The position numbers and the translations under genes are program-made. From assembly GCA_020698575.1 (NCBI GenBank), contig CM036241.1:35089416-35153415 (forward strand): a stretch of 64,000 nt of DNA. The letters run 5' to 3'. The notes beneath the pieces were generated by a model. The model worked only from the letters and a program-made list of their open reading frames with translations. It had not been told where the DNA came from and ran no database searches. Shown in pieces: positions 46,146-56,300 of this stretch. Positions within the stretch are counted from its first letter, which is position 1. Every line of letters starts with the position of its first letter. This stretch comes from Bostrychus sinensis. Its lineage: Eukaryota > Chordata > Actinopteri > Gobiiformes > Eleotridae.

Positions 46146-46944
46146 GTGGCCATTTCAAATGCAAATCTTTGTAAAGCTTTCTCTTTCAACCCATACTCAA
46201 GAGGACATGGACAAAATAGCGGAGGTGTGTTTCCACGCACCACTGGGGATGTCCCCAATCCAATTCCCTTCAAACAGATGTCATATATCAAAGCTCTCTG
46301 TCTGAGGAGAGCCATGCTACAGTGAAGAAAGCGCGCGGGGAGGAAGGGAGATGTAAAACAAAGGGATGACCAGACAGCCAGGTCCCACAGGCTCTGGTTT
46401 GGTGTCTGCAGTATAGCAATAGCATACAGCCCCTTTTTACTTTTCACTCATCTTCCATCACTGAGACGACAACAATAACAAAGCTAGTTAACGGCCAATA
46501 AGCAGATTTTTTCTCATTGACAGACATCCCTTTGTGTTTGTGGTTTGAGGCTAAAAGGCTCCATAAAAGGTTATCAGATGGCTCATTATAATGGGTCGGA
46601 GTGGAGCAGCAGTCATTTGTCACGCTGAAGGGGGGCACTCAGACAGATAGGTGGATTAATAGACAGATAAATGAGCCCTATACATCTGCTGGTTAATTGG
46701 ACGTTAATAAAATTTTAAAAGGGCCTAGAATAAACTACAGGATATAGTTAAGATTCTTGGAAAACAAAGATTGGTGCATAAAGTGTACTTATTATTCAAG
46801 TACAGCAGCTCCAGACAATGAATGAATAATGCATCGGCTGTGCTATGCAAGTCCAAGATTAGTTTTTAATGAATGGCAATGAATTCTGAACATCACTAAC
46901 CAGTGCGATGTTTGTCCGTGGAAAATATTTACTGAGTGGCCAAA
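46146..46944. other. Non-coding stretch without recognised gene
   Basis: Overlapping short frames at 46120-46447 have no domain. The 46440-46660 part is less AT-rich and repeat-free. Confidence 0.4.
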
Positions 46945-47935
46945 ATTTTAAGAACCCATATTATGCTTTTTTTTCAAGCTTTCTGAAATAAATTTGGACA
47001 TATTTGCATCAACCTTATAACTTAAAATAATGTGTATGTATTAAAAACATCTTCAAAAAAAACATACTCTTTGTCATCATTGTAGTTTATATCAGCTCTA
47101 CTGCAGTGAATAACAATGGGGCTGAGCGTTTCTCTTACAACATGTGAATATACTTGTGGGGATTTGTGTTCAGTTGAGTGCTTGTACTGAAAGGTGGAAG
47201 ATAGACAGAGCATGATAAAACGAAGCATGAAACTAACAGATAAATGAGCTGACTGCCTTTTAGTGGCCGCGCTTTAAGGAGGAACTCAGTAACTTTTTTT
47301 TTTTACCTTAAACAAGCTATAAGCAGTAAATATTTTTCCTATTTTATAAAAATTACCCACATGTGTCCCAAGGTATGAGGTAAACATGTTTAAATCAAAC
47401 ATTAGTTTTCCTAATAACAAAGGTACCACTGATTTATTAACAATTAAAATATATTTTGCTTAATGGCCAAGTTATTTTTGTTTACATTTTTTGGTTTGCT
47501 TCTACACCCTGCATTGTCAATTGTCCAATCAGAAAAGCGGAAAGACTTGCAACCCACAGACCTTTGTTTTGATTTAGACTGCAGTACCATTTTCAAACCA
47601 GTACGAGCGCATACAGTACCTTTAAATAAACAGTTTTGGAGTCTGTGTGATGGTTAAATGAGTTTTTGTGGGTGAATGAGGCGTCCTGCATCTCCCCCTG
47701 CTGTCTCTGGGTTCAAAATGACACTCACTTTCACATGTCTACATAGAGCATAGAGACCAAACGTTTTCTGATCTTGAGAAAGACAGTGCCTCAGAATACA
47801 GGATTACTCAAACATGCATGAATGAAGCGAAACACAACTCCAAGTATGCTTTTGAGGTGGAAACAACATTATAACATGGATTGAAAGCTCAGAAAGTTTG
47901 ATTTGGCATAATAGAAGACCCTACTTTAGAATAAT
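46945..47935 (-). mobile_element. TTAA-type MITE, core B, enlarged by an insertion
   Basis: The left part ACCCATATTATGC and GACAGAGCATGATAAAACG, and the right part TCTACATAGAGCATAGAGAC, ACTCCAAGTATGCTTTTGAG and GCATAATAGAAGACCC, match other core-B copies. About 350 bases between TTAA at 47274-47277 and 47622-47625 are foreign to the family. Confidence 0.65.
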
Positions 47936-48605
47936 AATTCACAGCTATAGAAAAAAAAAGAGACCACTGCAAAATGATCAGTTTCCCAGATTTTATCTTT
48001 TATAGGTGCAGTATGGTAAACTGAACTCTGCGCCTAATTTTTGTGACAAGATTTATGCTAATTTCCAAATAAAACTAAGTCTCACTTTAGAGCATCTATT
48101 TTGAAAATGACAATATATCAAAATAATAATCAACTAGTCACAAAATTGTGATTAAGGTTTTACAGCTTTCCTTAAGATACTAGAAAGTCATCAGAGAATG
48201 GCAAAACAAAATTGCATAAAAAGTTATAGTTTGCATATGAATCAGAAGCACATCCCTAGCGGGTTGTTTGACAGAAAGAAAGAGAAGCAAGATGAGCACA
48301 ACACAGTGGTCTATAGCAGGGACAGTCACCCACCCACCCCTCCCCAATGTCTGTGTCCAGGGCCTATCCGTGTCCAGGCTTCTCTGTTCACGGTTCAAGG
48401 CTTTCTAGATGATTCCCCAGTGCCGCCATGAAGTCAGAGAGAAAAGAGAAAAAAAATCTCATTAGAAAAGGCATCATCTGCTGTCAGCTGTAGGCTTTGG
48501 CCATAGCTGAGCTTGAATGCACAGACAAGAGAAATTTAACCAGGAGCTGTGCCACTGTGCAACCAAAGATGCCATTGATATATTTATAGTAAAAAGATTT
48601 AATCA
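47936..48605. other. Non-coding stretch without recognised gene
   Basis: Nothing recognisable; the open frames at 48180-48431 lie opposite each other and have no domain. Confidence 0.45.
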
Positions 48606-49085
48606 TTAAAGGTCCCCCATTGTGCTGATTTGACTTTTTATAATGTTGTTCCCACCTCAAAAACATACCTGGAGTAGTATTTTGTTTTATTCACGCATGT
48701 TTGAGTAATCCTGTATGCTGAGGCGCTGACCTTCTCATGAGCTAGAAACGCTTGGTGTAGCAGCTCTACATAGACACATGAAACCAGGTAGTGGGCGTTT
48801 CTGTGCGTTTCTCAAGCACATACACCATCATTGGACTCAATGCTAAAATTGATGTCACTATGAAGAAATCAACTTTCTATCTGTTAGCAGTGCTAATAGA
48901 TGCCCTAATTAGCCATTTTATGCACAGTCCATTCCCCACTGTTGCCAGCAAGGGACAACAGACACCTAATCCAAGCGTTCTCTGCAAGGTAAAAGTAAGC
49001 ATACACGTTATTTTGAGTTATAAAACATGAAATACTAATGCAATGGTGTCCACAAATATTTCAAAAAGCCTGAAAAAACCTTGAA
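48606..49085 (+). mobile_element. TTAA-type MITE, core B, most complete copy
   Basis: Starts TTAAAGGTCCCCCATTGTGC, with the arm CTCAAAAACATACCTGGAGT, core B CTCTACATAGACACATGAAA, then CCAAGCGTTCTCTGCAAGG, TTTTGAGTTATAAAACATGA and TTCAAAAAGCCTGAAAAAAC. The right TTAA has decayed. No open frame of note. Confidence 0.75.
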
Positions 49086-49345
49086 GACAATTCTGTGAAT
49101 AATGAAAAAAAAAAAAACTGTGATTAGAGTGAGAAAATTGGATTTTAAATTAGATTTCACAAAGCAGCAGTAATAATTACTTCCATTTTCCCAAACGCCT
49201 TATTTATCATCACTTGATCATCCAATTATATTTTCAGTTAGTTAAATCAATATGGGGACAATGGAAGTCTGATATGCTCAGTATAGACCCTTCCATGAGT
49301 AATGTTTTCAGATAAGTTGCACCTTCCCATTCATTTCTTAAAGGA

Positions 49346-49807
49346 CAGTTATTCTCAAACTTTTCACACCAAGTACCACCTCAGGAAATATTTGGCTTTC
49401 AAAGAATCATCATTAGGACAAAACAAAGACTAAAACTTAACAAAACTAGGTTTAAGCCCAGACCTAAACCCATAACCGGGACTACACCAGGGTTAATCTA
49501 TTACTAAATCAGGACTAAAACTGGATTAAACAGTGGTTTACAAGAGTGGTTCTTTTACTCCAAGTACCACCACAGAAAATATTTATCTTTCCAAGTACCA
49601 ACTTGACTACAGTAACCTAAATCAAGACTAGCCCAGTACCACCAGAAGTCTGTGTACCACCAGTGGTACCAGTACCCCAGTTTGAGAAACACTGGTCTAC
49701 ACAAATGTAATGTCCAGAGCAGTATTCATAAAAAAATAAAACTGGTTCTAAATTAAAATTAAATCAGGAACTTGAGTGGTACTTGTACCACAGTTTGAGA
49801 GCCACTG
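49346..49807 (-). mobile_element. hAT-type MITE (outer) carrying a short 11-bp array
   Basis: The left end CAGTTATTCTCAAACTTTT and the right end ACCACAGTTTGAGAGCCACTG form an inverted pair. The interior has GGACTAAAACTGGATTAAA-type units at 49428-49530, in reverse relative to 38932-39890. The flanking octamers do not match, so the duplication is lost. Confidence 0.6.
49544..49694. mobile_element. hAT-type MITE (inner), same family
   Basis: GAGTGGTTCTTTTACTCCAA at the left against CCAGTTTGAGAAACACTG at the right. Flanking octamers GTTTACAA (49536-49543) and GTCTACAC (49695-49702) agree at 6 of 8 positions. It sits wholly inside 49346-49807. Confidence 0.6.
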
Positions 49808-50115
49808 ACAGAGAAAAATGTGTTCAAACTTTTGACTAGTATTGAATTCGGTCATATTTACTATGATTCACCAAAGGCAGTGGAATTAAACATTTCACTA
49901 TCAGGGAGCCCAAGCAGAGGACTGAACATAAATTATTAGAAGATTATAATACTACTTGCGCTTGCAGATTTTCACCAGTAAACTAAGGTCTCATCTTATC
50001 CTAAAAATAATTGCAGCTCCTCATTAGCAAAACTGTTGGGAGTTGAAAACTTAAAAATGCAAATCAATGTAAAAGTGAGGTGAAGTTGGATTCAAAAGAA
50101 GGACTTCAAAGTGTG

Positions 50116-50147
<32 letters not shown>
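50116..50147. repeat. Poly-A run (32)
   Basis: Uninterrupted A32. A second A30 run follows at 50356-50385, with a short tandem of ACTTTAATCTCAGAATT units at about 50290-50350 between them. Confidence 0.95.
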
Positions 50148-50151
<4 letters not shown>

Positions 50152-50289
50152 TGCTTTTGGTGCTGATGTAATCTATCTCTTTACATGAGTACGAGTTGGC
50201 TGCAGCCAAAAAAGCTATTTTTTTTCTGCCTTTTGGCTGCACCCATACATAGTTGTATGGAAGAGGATTTCACACCATTTCAAAAAACT

Positions 50290-50350
50290 TACTTTAATCT
50301 CAGAATTATGAAATTTTTCTCAGAATTTTGACTTTAATCTCAGAACTCAA
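50290..50350 (+). repeat. Short tandem repeat, TTTAATCTCAGAATT units
   Basis: Three diverged units of about 20-23 bases (CTTTAATCTCAGAATTATG, TTTTTCTCAGAATTTTG and CTTTAATCTCAGAACTC), ending in the A30 run. This is a simple motif often seen in fish DNA. Confidence 0.7.
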
Positions 50351-50388
<38 letters not shown>

Positions 50389-50469
50389 GGAAAAAATACA
50401 GTGGCCTTAATCCTCTTCTGTAGTGTTCCTTCAGTGAATCAATCATATTATTGTTAACAAGTTATTTGG

Positions 50470-50600
50470 CAATTTTTTTGTATGCCAGATGCCCTTCCTG
50501 CAACAACCAGCCACATACTGAGACTGGAGTAGACAATATGGGTCATGTATCCTGCCCAAAGACTCAATGTCAGAATGCTGTCACCCTACGTTTTGCTTTT
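50470..50600 (-). mobile_element. SINE fragment, type of 29782, reverse
   Basis: TATGCCAGATGCCCTTCCTG and the later ATCCTGCCCAAAGACTCAAT are complements of the GGCATCTGGCATA and GGGCAAGACAC parts of the SINE at 29782-30016. The head is missing. Confidence 0.6.
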
Positions 50601-50637
50601 ACAAAATCAAAGGTTATATGTTAAAAACGTCTTTGGC

Positions 50638-51000
50638 CTTGTGCCACTCTAACTCCAGGAAGCACTGACCTGTCAACAAGCCCTCTACATCCAGTTTGCT
50701 TTCATTCATTTATCAAAAAATAAATAAAAATAAAAAATAACGGTGCACAGCTCTTTTTTAAACTGTTTCCTTTTTCATTTTGTAGTAAAATGACATCACA
50801 CTATAAGTTTAAGGAATGTAAAAAGCTTTTTTCTCTGTTTTTGTTCAAAAGAGCGCAACAGAACTGCATTCTGCTGCACTCTGCTGGTTTCTTCAACTGT
50901 TTCTTTATGGTAATAGTAAAGTAATTGTTGAAATGCTTTATTTTGGTTAGATAATGTTATACTATATCAATTCAAGCTATTTCTAGCACTACAAATATGA
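50638..51000 (+). mobile_element. TTAA-type MITE, core A, left arm missing
   Basis: ACTCCAGGAAGCACTGACCT, CAACAAGCCCTCTACATCCA, GTAGTAAAATGACATCACAC, AAAGAGCGCAACAGAACTGC and CTCTGCTGGTTTCTTCAACT keep the core-A order. A+T-rich insertions occur near 50718-50742. Confidence 0.7.
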
Positions 51001-51374
51001 TAGTATTGCAGTCATGATAATCCTGTTATTCACTGTGCAGCCATATTTATTCCTGTGTATGCGTCAGTGGCTCTCTATGGCCTGACTGAATATGCATGTG
51101 GCAGATGTGAAACATATTAGACAGCACACACAACACAGAAGTCTGCCCTTGGATCGAGCTGTAGCTGTGGGATTTAAATCTGACAATCGAGCAATGGGCC
51201 ACAGCCAGGACTGGGACTGTTGTGCTGAGGAAGGATGCACAGGTAACTGAGTAGAAAATGGAAAAACGTGTCTCTATAAAGTTGCACACAAGGATTTATT
51301 AAGGTTATTTGGGTTCAGATTTATGATGGTTGTACAAGAATGGCTCCATTCAGAAGCAGCTTAAAGTGTTTTCC

Positions 51375-51535
51375 TTAAAGGGGCTATATTCTGCTTGTTT
51401 GTATCTGTTTAAACCAATCTTGGACACCTCAATCAATCAATTTTACCAACCAGAAGTTGTGAGGACTCAGTGGAAACAGAGCTGTACACATTTTTTTGGA
51501 ATAAATAAATGGTTAGATTCCTAGATAAATGGAGT
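51375..51535 (-). mobile_element. TTAA-type MITE, core A, short remnant
   Basis: TTAAAGGGGCTATATTCTGC, AACCAATCTTGGACACCTC and CAGTGGAAACAGAGCTGTAC, as in 10662-11092. The other half is gone. Confidence 0.55.
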
Positions 51536-51859
51536 AGGTTGTATCAGAAAGGGTGGAACATTTTTTCCAGTGAATAATGAAGGTTTTATAAATGTTGAAC
51601 AGGTTCTACACTGGAGCACCTGTTTGATTTGGAGAACGTTGACAGTGTCTTAAACTGTAATAGTTTTAAAATAATCTGAAATGACGCAGGAGAGCAAAGA
51701 GAAAATAGCGAGAGCAGGGTGGGTAAAAATACAGCAATCACATACTGATGATGAAGGAAGCAGTCTGAGCAGTATTTGAACATACTTACAGCGTTATGTT
51801 TGTATAGTTTCACACATTATTTTTGCTAAAAAGTCACGTTAAAGCACTGAACTTGAAAT
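51536..51859. other. Non-coding stretch
   Basis: Nothing recognisable; the minus-strand frame at 51586-51813 has no domain. Confidence 0.4.
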
Positions 51860-52440
51860 TTAAAAAGGCCATATTCTGCAAAATGGACTTTTCTGGGCTT
51901 TCAACCATGTTATAATGTTATTCCCTCATCAAAAACATACCTGGAGTTGTGTTTTGTTTCTTTCACGCCTGTTTAAGTAATCCTGTAATCTCCGGCGCTG
52001 AGGTTTTGAGGCCTCAGAAAGCGTAAAGTTCCTCAAACCTCCGCCTCTCTAATGAACCCCCGCCCACTCCAGGAAGCACTGACCAATCAACAAGCCCTCT
52101 ACATTTAATCTGCTCTCATTCCTTTATAAAAAAAAAAAAATGCTGTACAGCTGTTTCCACTGATTCCTCACAGACATTTTTCATTTTGTAGTAAAATGGC
52201 ATCATTTAAAAAGTTTAAGGAAGTGCTTTTTCACTGATTATGTTTAAATATGGCAACAGAACTGCCCTCTGCTGGTCTCTTCACTTGTTTCTTTATGGCA
52301 CCAGTAAAATACTTGTTAAAAACTTTCTCTTTAAGTTACATATTATTTTTAAAAGTTGTAAAATATGCAGTGGTGTTCCAGAAGTGACCAAATCCAAGGT
52401 TTAAAAAGATAAATAAAAGCATCATACTGTCAACAATAAT
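51860..52440 (+). mobile_element. TTAA-type MITE, core A, full-length copy
   Basis: The best copy for defining core A. The left arm is AACCATGTTATAATGTTATT with CATACCTGGAGTTGTGTTTT. Then CCGCCCACTCCAGGAAGCAC, CCAATCAACAAGCCCTCTAC, GTAGTAAAATGGCATCA, GGCAACAGAACTGCCCTCTG and GCTGGTCTCTTCACTTGTTT. The right end is AGTTGTAAAATATGCAGTGG and AAAAGCATCATACTG. No coding capacity. Confidence 0.8.
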
Positions 52441-52822
52441 TCTACCAGCGGAGTATCAATGAATGCTCTGAAATGTGCTCTATTAGCAAGTGGTCACCCA
52501 ACAAGTCATGTATCTCCCAGTCTAAGCCACTGTCCCAAATCAGTCCCACATGTGCACCTCTGAATGCAGGATTGTGACCCTGTTCACCCCAAACAAGGCT
52601 AATGACGCACTCTGCCCTATATCGCACTCTGGTCTGGGTCCGGACCAGTGCACAAACAAATAAAGCACATTACGGGACTTGGAAACACAAGCACAGGAGC
52701 ATTTTAGAGGCAGGTGTTGATGAAGAGCAGCTCAAACAACAGATGGCAGCCAGAAGACTAACAACAGTCAGCAGCAAAAGTTTTCATCATCTAATACTTT
52801 TGGTTCACCTGATTTGATGTTT

Positions 52823-53040
52823 GTATGACTAAAAACTTCAAATTTTAAGTTTTACTCTCTATCATTTTTTCTCATCTTACAGCCAACTTACTATCCATTG
52901 TTCAGAAAAAATGTATTATTATTGACAATAATCAAAACTAAATATACCAAATTTAACAAAATAATATTTTTTTCCTGAACAATGGATGTAAGATGTAATG
53001 ATAGTGAATAAAACTTCAAATTGAAAGTTTTTAGACATAC
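52823..53040. mobile_element. Fold-back (palindromic) MITE-like element
   Basis: The left arm starts GTATGACTAAAAACTT and runs to about 52914. The right arm, read on the other strand from 53040, starts GTATGTCTAAAAACTTTCAA. The arms share CTATCATT, CATCTTACA and TCCATTGTTCAG in mirrored order and enclose about 40 bases. The whole insert could form a long hairpin. No duplicated flank is clear. Confidence 0.7.
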
Positions 53041-53049
53041 AGTATGAAT

Positions 53050-53180
53050 GTCAAATTAAGTGAATAAAAAATATTAGTTGTGGAAAACTTGAGATTTTGA
53101 GTTGGCCTCAAAACTCAGAAATCTTGAGGGACCCTGTTGCCTTAAGTTTTTGCAACTTTTTATTTTTATTTTTACAGTGT
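53050..53180 (-). repeat. Fish MITE fragment ending ACAGTG
   Basis: On the minus strand it reads CACTGTAAAAATAAAAATAA then AGTTGCAAAAACTTAAGGC and AACAGGGTCCCTCAAG, a pattern familiar from a common fish MITE. Only one end is present. Confidence 0.45.
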
Positions 53181-54060
53181 CTCTATGAAAAAGAAATGAT
53201 ACTAAGTAACTCTCAGTAGTATCCATGTGTACCAAATAAGAAAAAAAAAGAAATATAGTGATATTAGTAGTAGTCATAGTAGTAGATTTTGTCCTGTACT
53301 GTTTATTATATATATATATAAAGAGGTATAAGACATAACTAATATAACTAATTTATTTATTTATACTTATTTGGCATTCATCAGTCAGTACAACAGATGC
53401 TGCAATAACTGCTGCATTCTTTTAGCTCATAAGTAAAAACAGAGGGAACAACTCCCTTTTCACCAGTAAACAACCAAAAGTTCAATAATAATAGGCAATA
53501 GCTTGGTTAGAATCATAATTTACTTGCTAAGAGAAAGTCTTTTCAAATCCCAAGCTCTCGCTGGAGCAGAAAAATGCACACACTTGTATTATTACACGTT
53601 CTCCCTGTATCATAATAAAGTGCTGCTGGTGCACACAGGTGCTGCTGAGTCTACTGTGTTTGTTAAGCAAACTCATGCCTCTCGCTTGTGTCGTCTCACA
53701 TCATTAATCAGAGCAGACAGGGCATAGTGTTTGTGCTAATAATATACTTTACATTCAGCTCTGTGTACATAACAGTGAGTGTTACAAGGACACGCTCTCA
53801 TACAGACACATGCACATTTAACCTGTATTACCTGACCTATGTACAACCTTTATTCTATGTGCAGACTGTCTATAAGTAAAGCAAAAACCTGGAGCTACAG
53901 AAAAGCTTGTTGTGCTACATTTCCATGCAGATAACTTGATTAAGGATTTCTCACTTTTGCCTGAGGTTACATGCTATCTTATTCCCAGCCTCTGCTCAGA
54001 ATAATGCTACATTCATGTGCTCTATCTATGTACCGGTAGTGCTAAATGTTTGTTAGTGTA
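53181..54060. other. Non-coding stretch
   Basis: A short TA run at 53306-53320. Small frames at 53503-53727 and 53688-53879 have no domain. Confidence 0.45.
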
Positions 54061-54064
54061 GTGT

Positions 54065-54700
54065 TTAAGGTCCCCTGTTATGCTAAATCAACTTTTCTGA
54101 GCTTTTTACCATGCTATAATGCTTTTTCCTGCTTAAAAAAACACCTGGTAGCATGGTTTATGGTAATGTTTATTTAATTATTTATATCTGGATAAAAATA
54201 TGAATTCATGTAAAGGTCCACATTTTTAAGGCTTTTCTATTTTAATATATACATACTGCTATGTATTAATGTATATAGATTTAATGAATTTAATGATGTA
54301 AATGTAAATGATGTTTGTTTAGTTTAATGTAGCTATTGTTTGTGTTGATTGTGTGTTATGTCTGATTGTGTGTTTATGTTTATATTATTATTATTATTTA
54401 ATATTCTCTATTTTTTATTTCTTTTTTTTTGCCTGAATATTACAGTATTATGGATATTATATGTTTTTGCACTAATTATATTGGAAAAAAATTAAATATA
54501 TATATATAAAAAAAACATACCTGGAGTAGTATTTGGTTTCATTCACACGTGTTTGATTAACCCTATATGCTGAGGCATGGCTCTACGTATACATGTGAAA
54601 TTCCGCATCAACATTTTCAATATATAATGCATTATTTTAAGTTATAAAAGATGAAATGTTGAGGCAAATAGGTCCACATTTCAATGCACCTAATGTTGTT
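54065..54700 (+). mobile_element. TTAA-type MITE, core B, split by an AT-rich insert
   Basis: Starts TTAAGGTCCCCTGTTATGC with the arm ACCATGCTATAATGC. At 54133-54151 it reads AAAAAAACACCTGGTAG, and this site is repeated as AAAAAAACATACCTGGAGTAG at 54509-54529. Core B then continues with GAGGCATGGCTCTACG to about 54700. The 355-base insert (about 54152-54507) is AT-rich and ends in a TATATATAAA run. Confidence 0.65.
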
Positions 54701-55435
54701 CTCCTTGGTCACTGAGCACTGCTTAATGCCTATCTGACCTTAATCACAGTAACCCTGGCATGCAACAATACTGTAGTCCACAATATCTATAAATGAACTG
54801 ACTAGAACATTGGCCTTACACCATTTTGTCTGTTTGATTGTACTGTGGGTAAAAATGTACTCAATTTTGCACATTAGGCTTTGCCATTTTTCATTGTAGC
54901 AGACATCAGTAGACGATTTGAACAGGAGTTTAGAATTAAAAATAACAGAGGTGGTATAATGTATTGATCAGCAACAGGTAGAACAAAAATAGAATAGTTA
55001 GACTATTACTTAACCAGAACCCTATGCTCTTATTCTATGGAATCCTGGTCTTGCAAAGGACCTAACCCCATTCTCTGGAGAAAAACTGTCCAAGAGCTTA
55101 ATATTCAACAACCCGTGAGCTGACTGTTCCCAGCTCTAACCCAGACAGAGAAGCTAGAGATTTATTATAAACAAGCTGAAATAAACAAATACTCCCTGTG
55201 CTCTGAATTCATTATTTATGGACAAGGAGGTGAGCTTGTCTGAGTCAGAGCATCTGCATTTTAAACAGACCAAGAGAGAACTGGTAATGTACCTTCAACT
55301 CCACATTCACAACAATACAGGTGAGCGGCTTACCTGCAGAGACACAGAGACAGTTCAGTTAGTGGAGAGGGAAAAGCAAAAGCAATTGATCACAACATTC
55401 ATTTCCTGCCAAATCTGCTCGTTTGCATGTGGTTG
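54701..55435. other. Non-coding stretch
   Basis: CTGACCTTAATCACAGTAAC and GCATGCAACAATACTGTAG echo 41330-41385. The frame at 55218-55463 has no domain and runs into a SINE. Confidence 0.4.
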
Positions 55436-55622
55436 CAGCCTATCCCATCAGCTATGGGCCTGAGGTGGGGTACACCCTAGACAGTGGTCAGTTGGTTGCA
55501 GGCGTGACACTCGGAGATAAACACTGACAACCATTCACTCCTACATTCACTAGGGGCAATTTTAGATTTATCATTTATCTTCTTGCCAAGAGCAGGACTG
55601 ATAACCACTCTGCCACCTAATG
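55436..55622 (-). mobile_element. SINE, RTE-tail type, reverse
   Basis: CAGCCTATCCCATCAGCTAT, GTGGGGTACACCCTAGACAG, GCAGGCGTGACACTCGGAGA and CACTAGGGGCAATTTTAGAT, then a short head complement GATAACCACTCTGCCACC. The middle of the body (about 100 bases) is deleted. Confidence 0.7.
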
Positions 55623-56239
55623 TTCACAATATCTATACTAAATTGTATAGTAAAATTGGAGTTGAAGATATGCAGAATGTAAAAGACCATAAGGAGCAGA
55701 GAGATAAACAAATGTAAAACTGTAAATCCCAAGTTAATTCAGCTCAATACAACTGGGGGAAACTGATCGACTTGAAGAGTTTGGGGCAAACTATTTAAGT
55801 TCAAATAATTTAGGGCTGGGCAAGTTAATGCTTTATTATCTCCAGTTGCCAACCCTATCTTGTTTATTCATAATTTGCTCTGTTTGGTGGCTAGAACTAA
55901 ATCCTCCATTTAAAATGTATTTTTGTCCTTTTAACTTCTGGTACCAGTCTATAAAAGACATTAAACACACTACAGGGGCCTATATGATTTTTTGGGCAGT
56001 TTTATGGATACATGGTCCAGTGGTCCTTAAAACCGTGTTCTGTTGTTATACAAATACACTTTCTAATGTTTAATGCTTAAAGTAATAATTTAACTTATTT
56101 TAACTTTTTAGGATAGCTAAAACTGACTGAATATTTGAAAACTGTCATTATTTAACACTGATATGTTTTCCTCGTTATTTTGTTAAAAATATAAATATAA
56201 AAAATATAAATATAAAAAGAAATGTTTGTCTCATTAGAG

Positions 56240-56300
56240 CAGTGGTTCTCAAACACTTTTCCTTAAGTACCCCTAATATACCCCCAATTTCAGAAACAAT
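56240..56300 (+). mobile_element. hAT-type left end, solitary
   Basis: CAGTGGTTCTCAAACACTTT, then AAGTACCCCTAATATACCCC. It has the same terminus as 21843 and 38805, but no 11-bp array and no right end were found. Confidence 0.55.
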
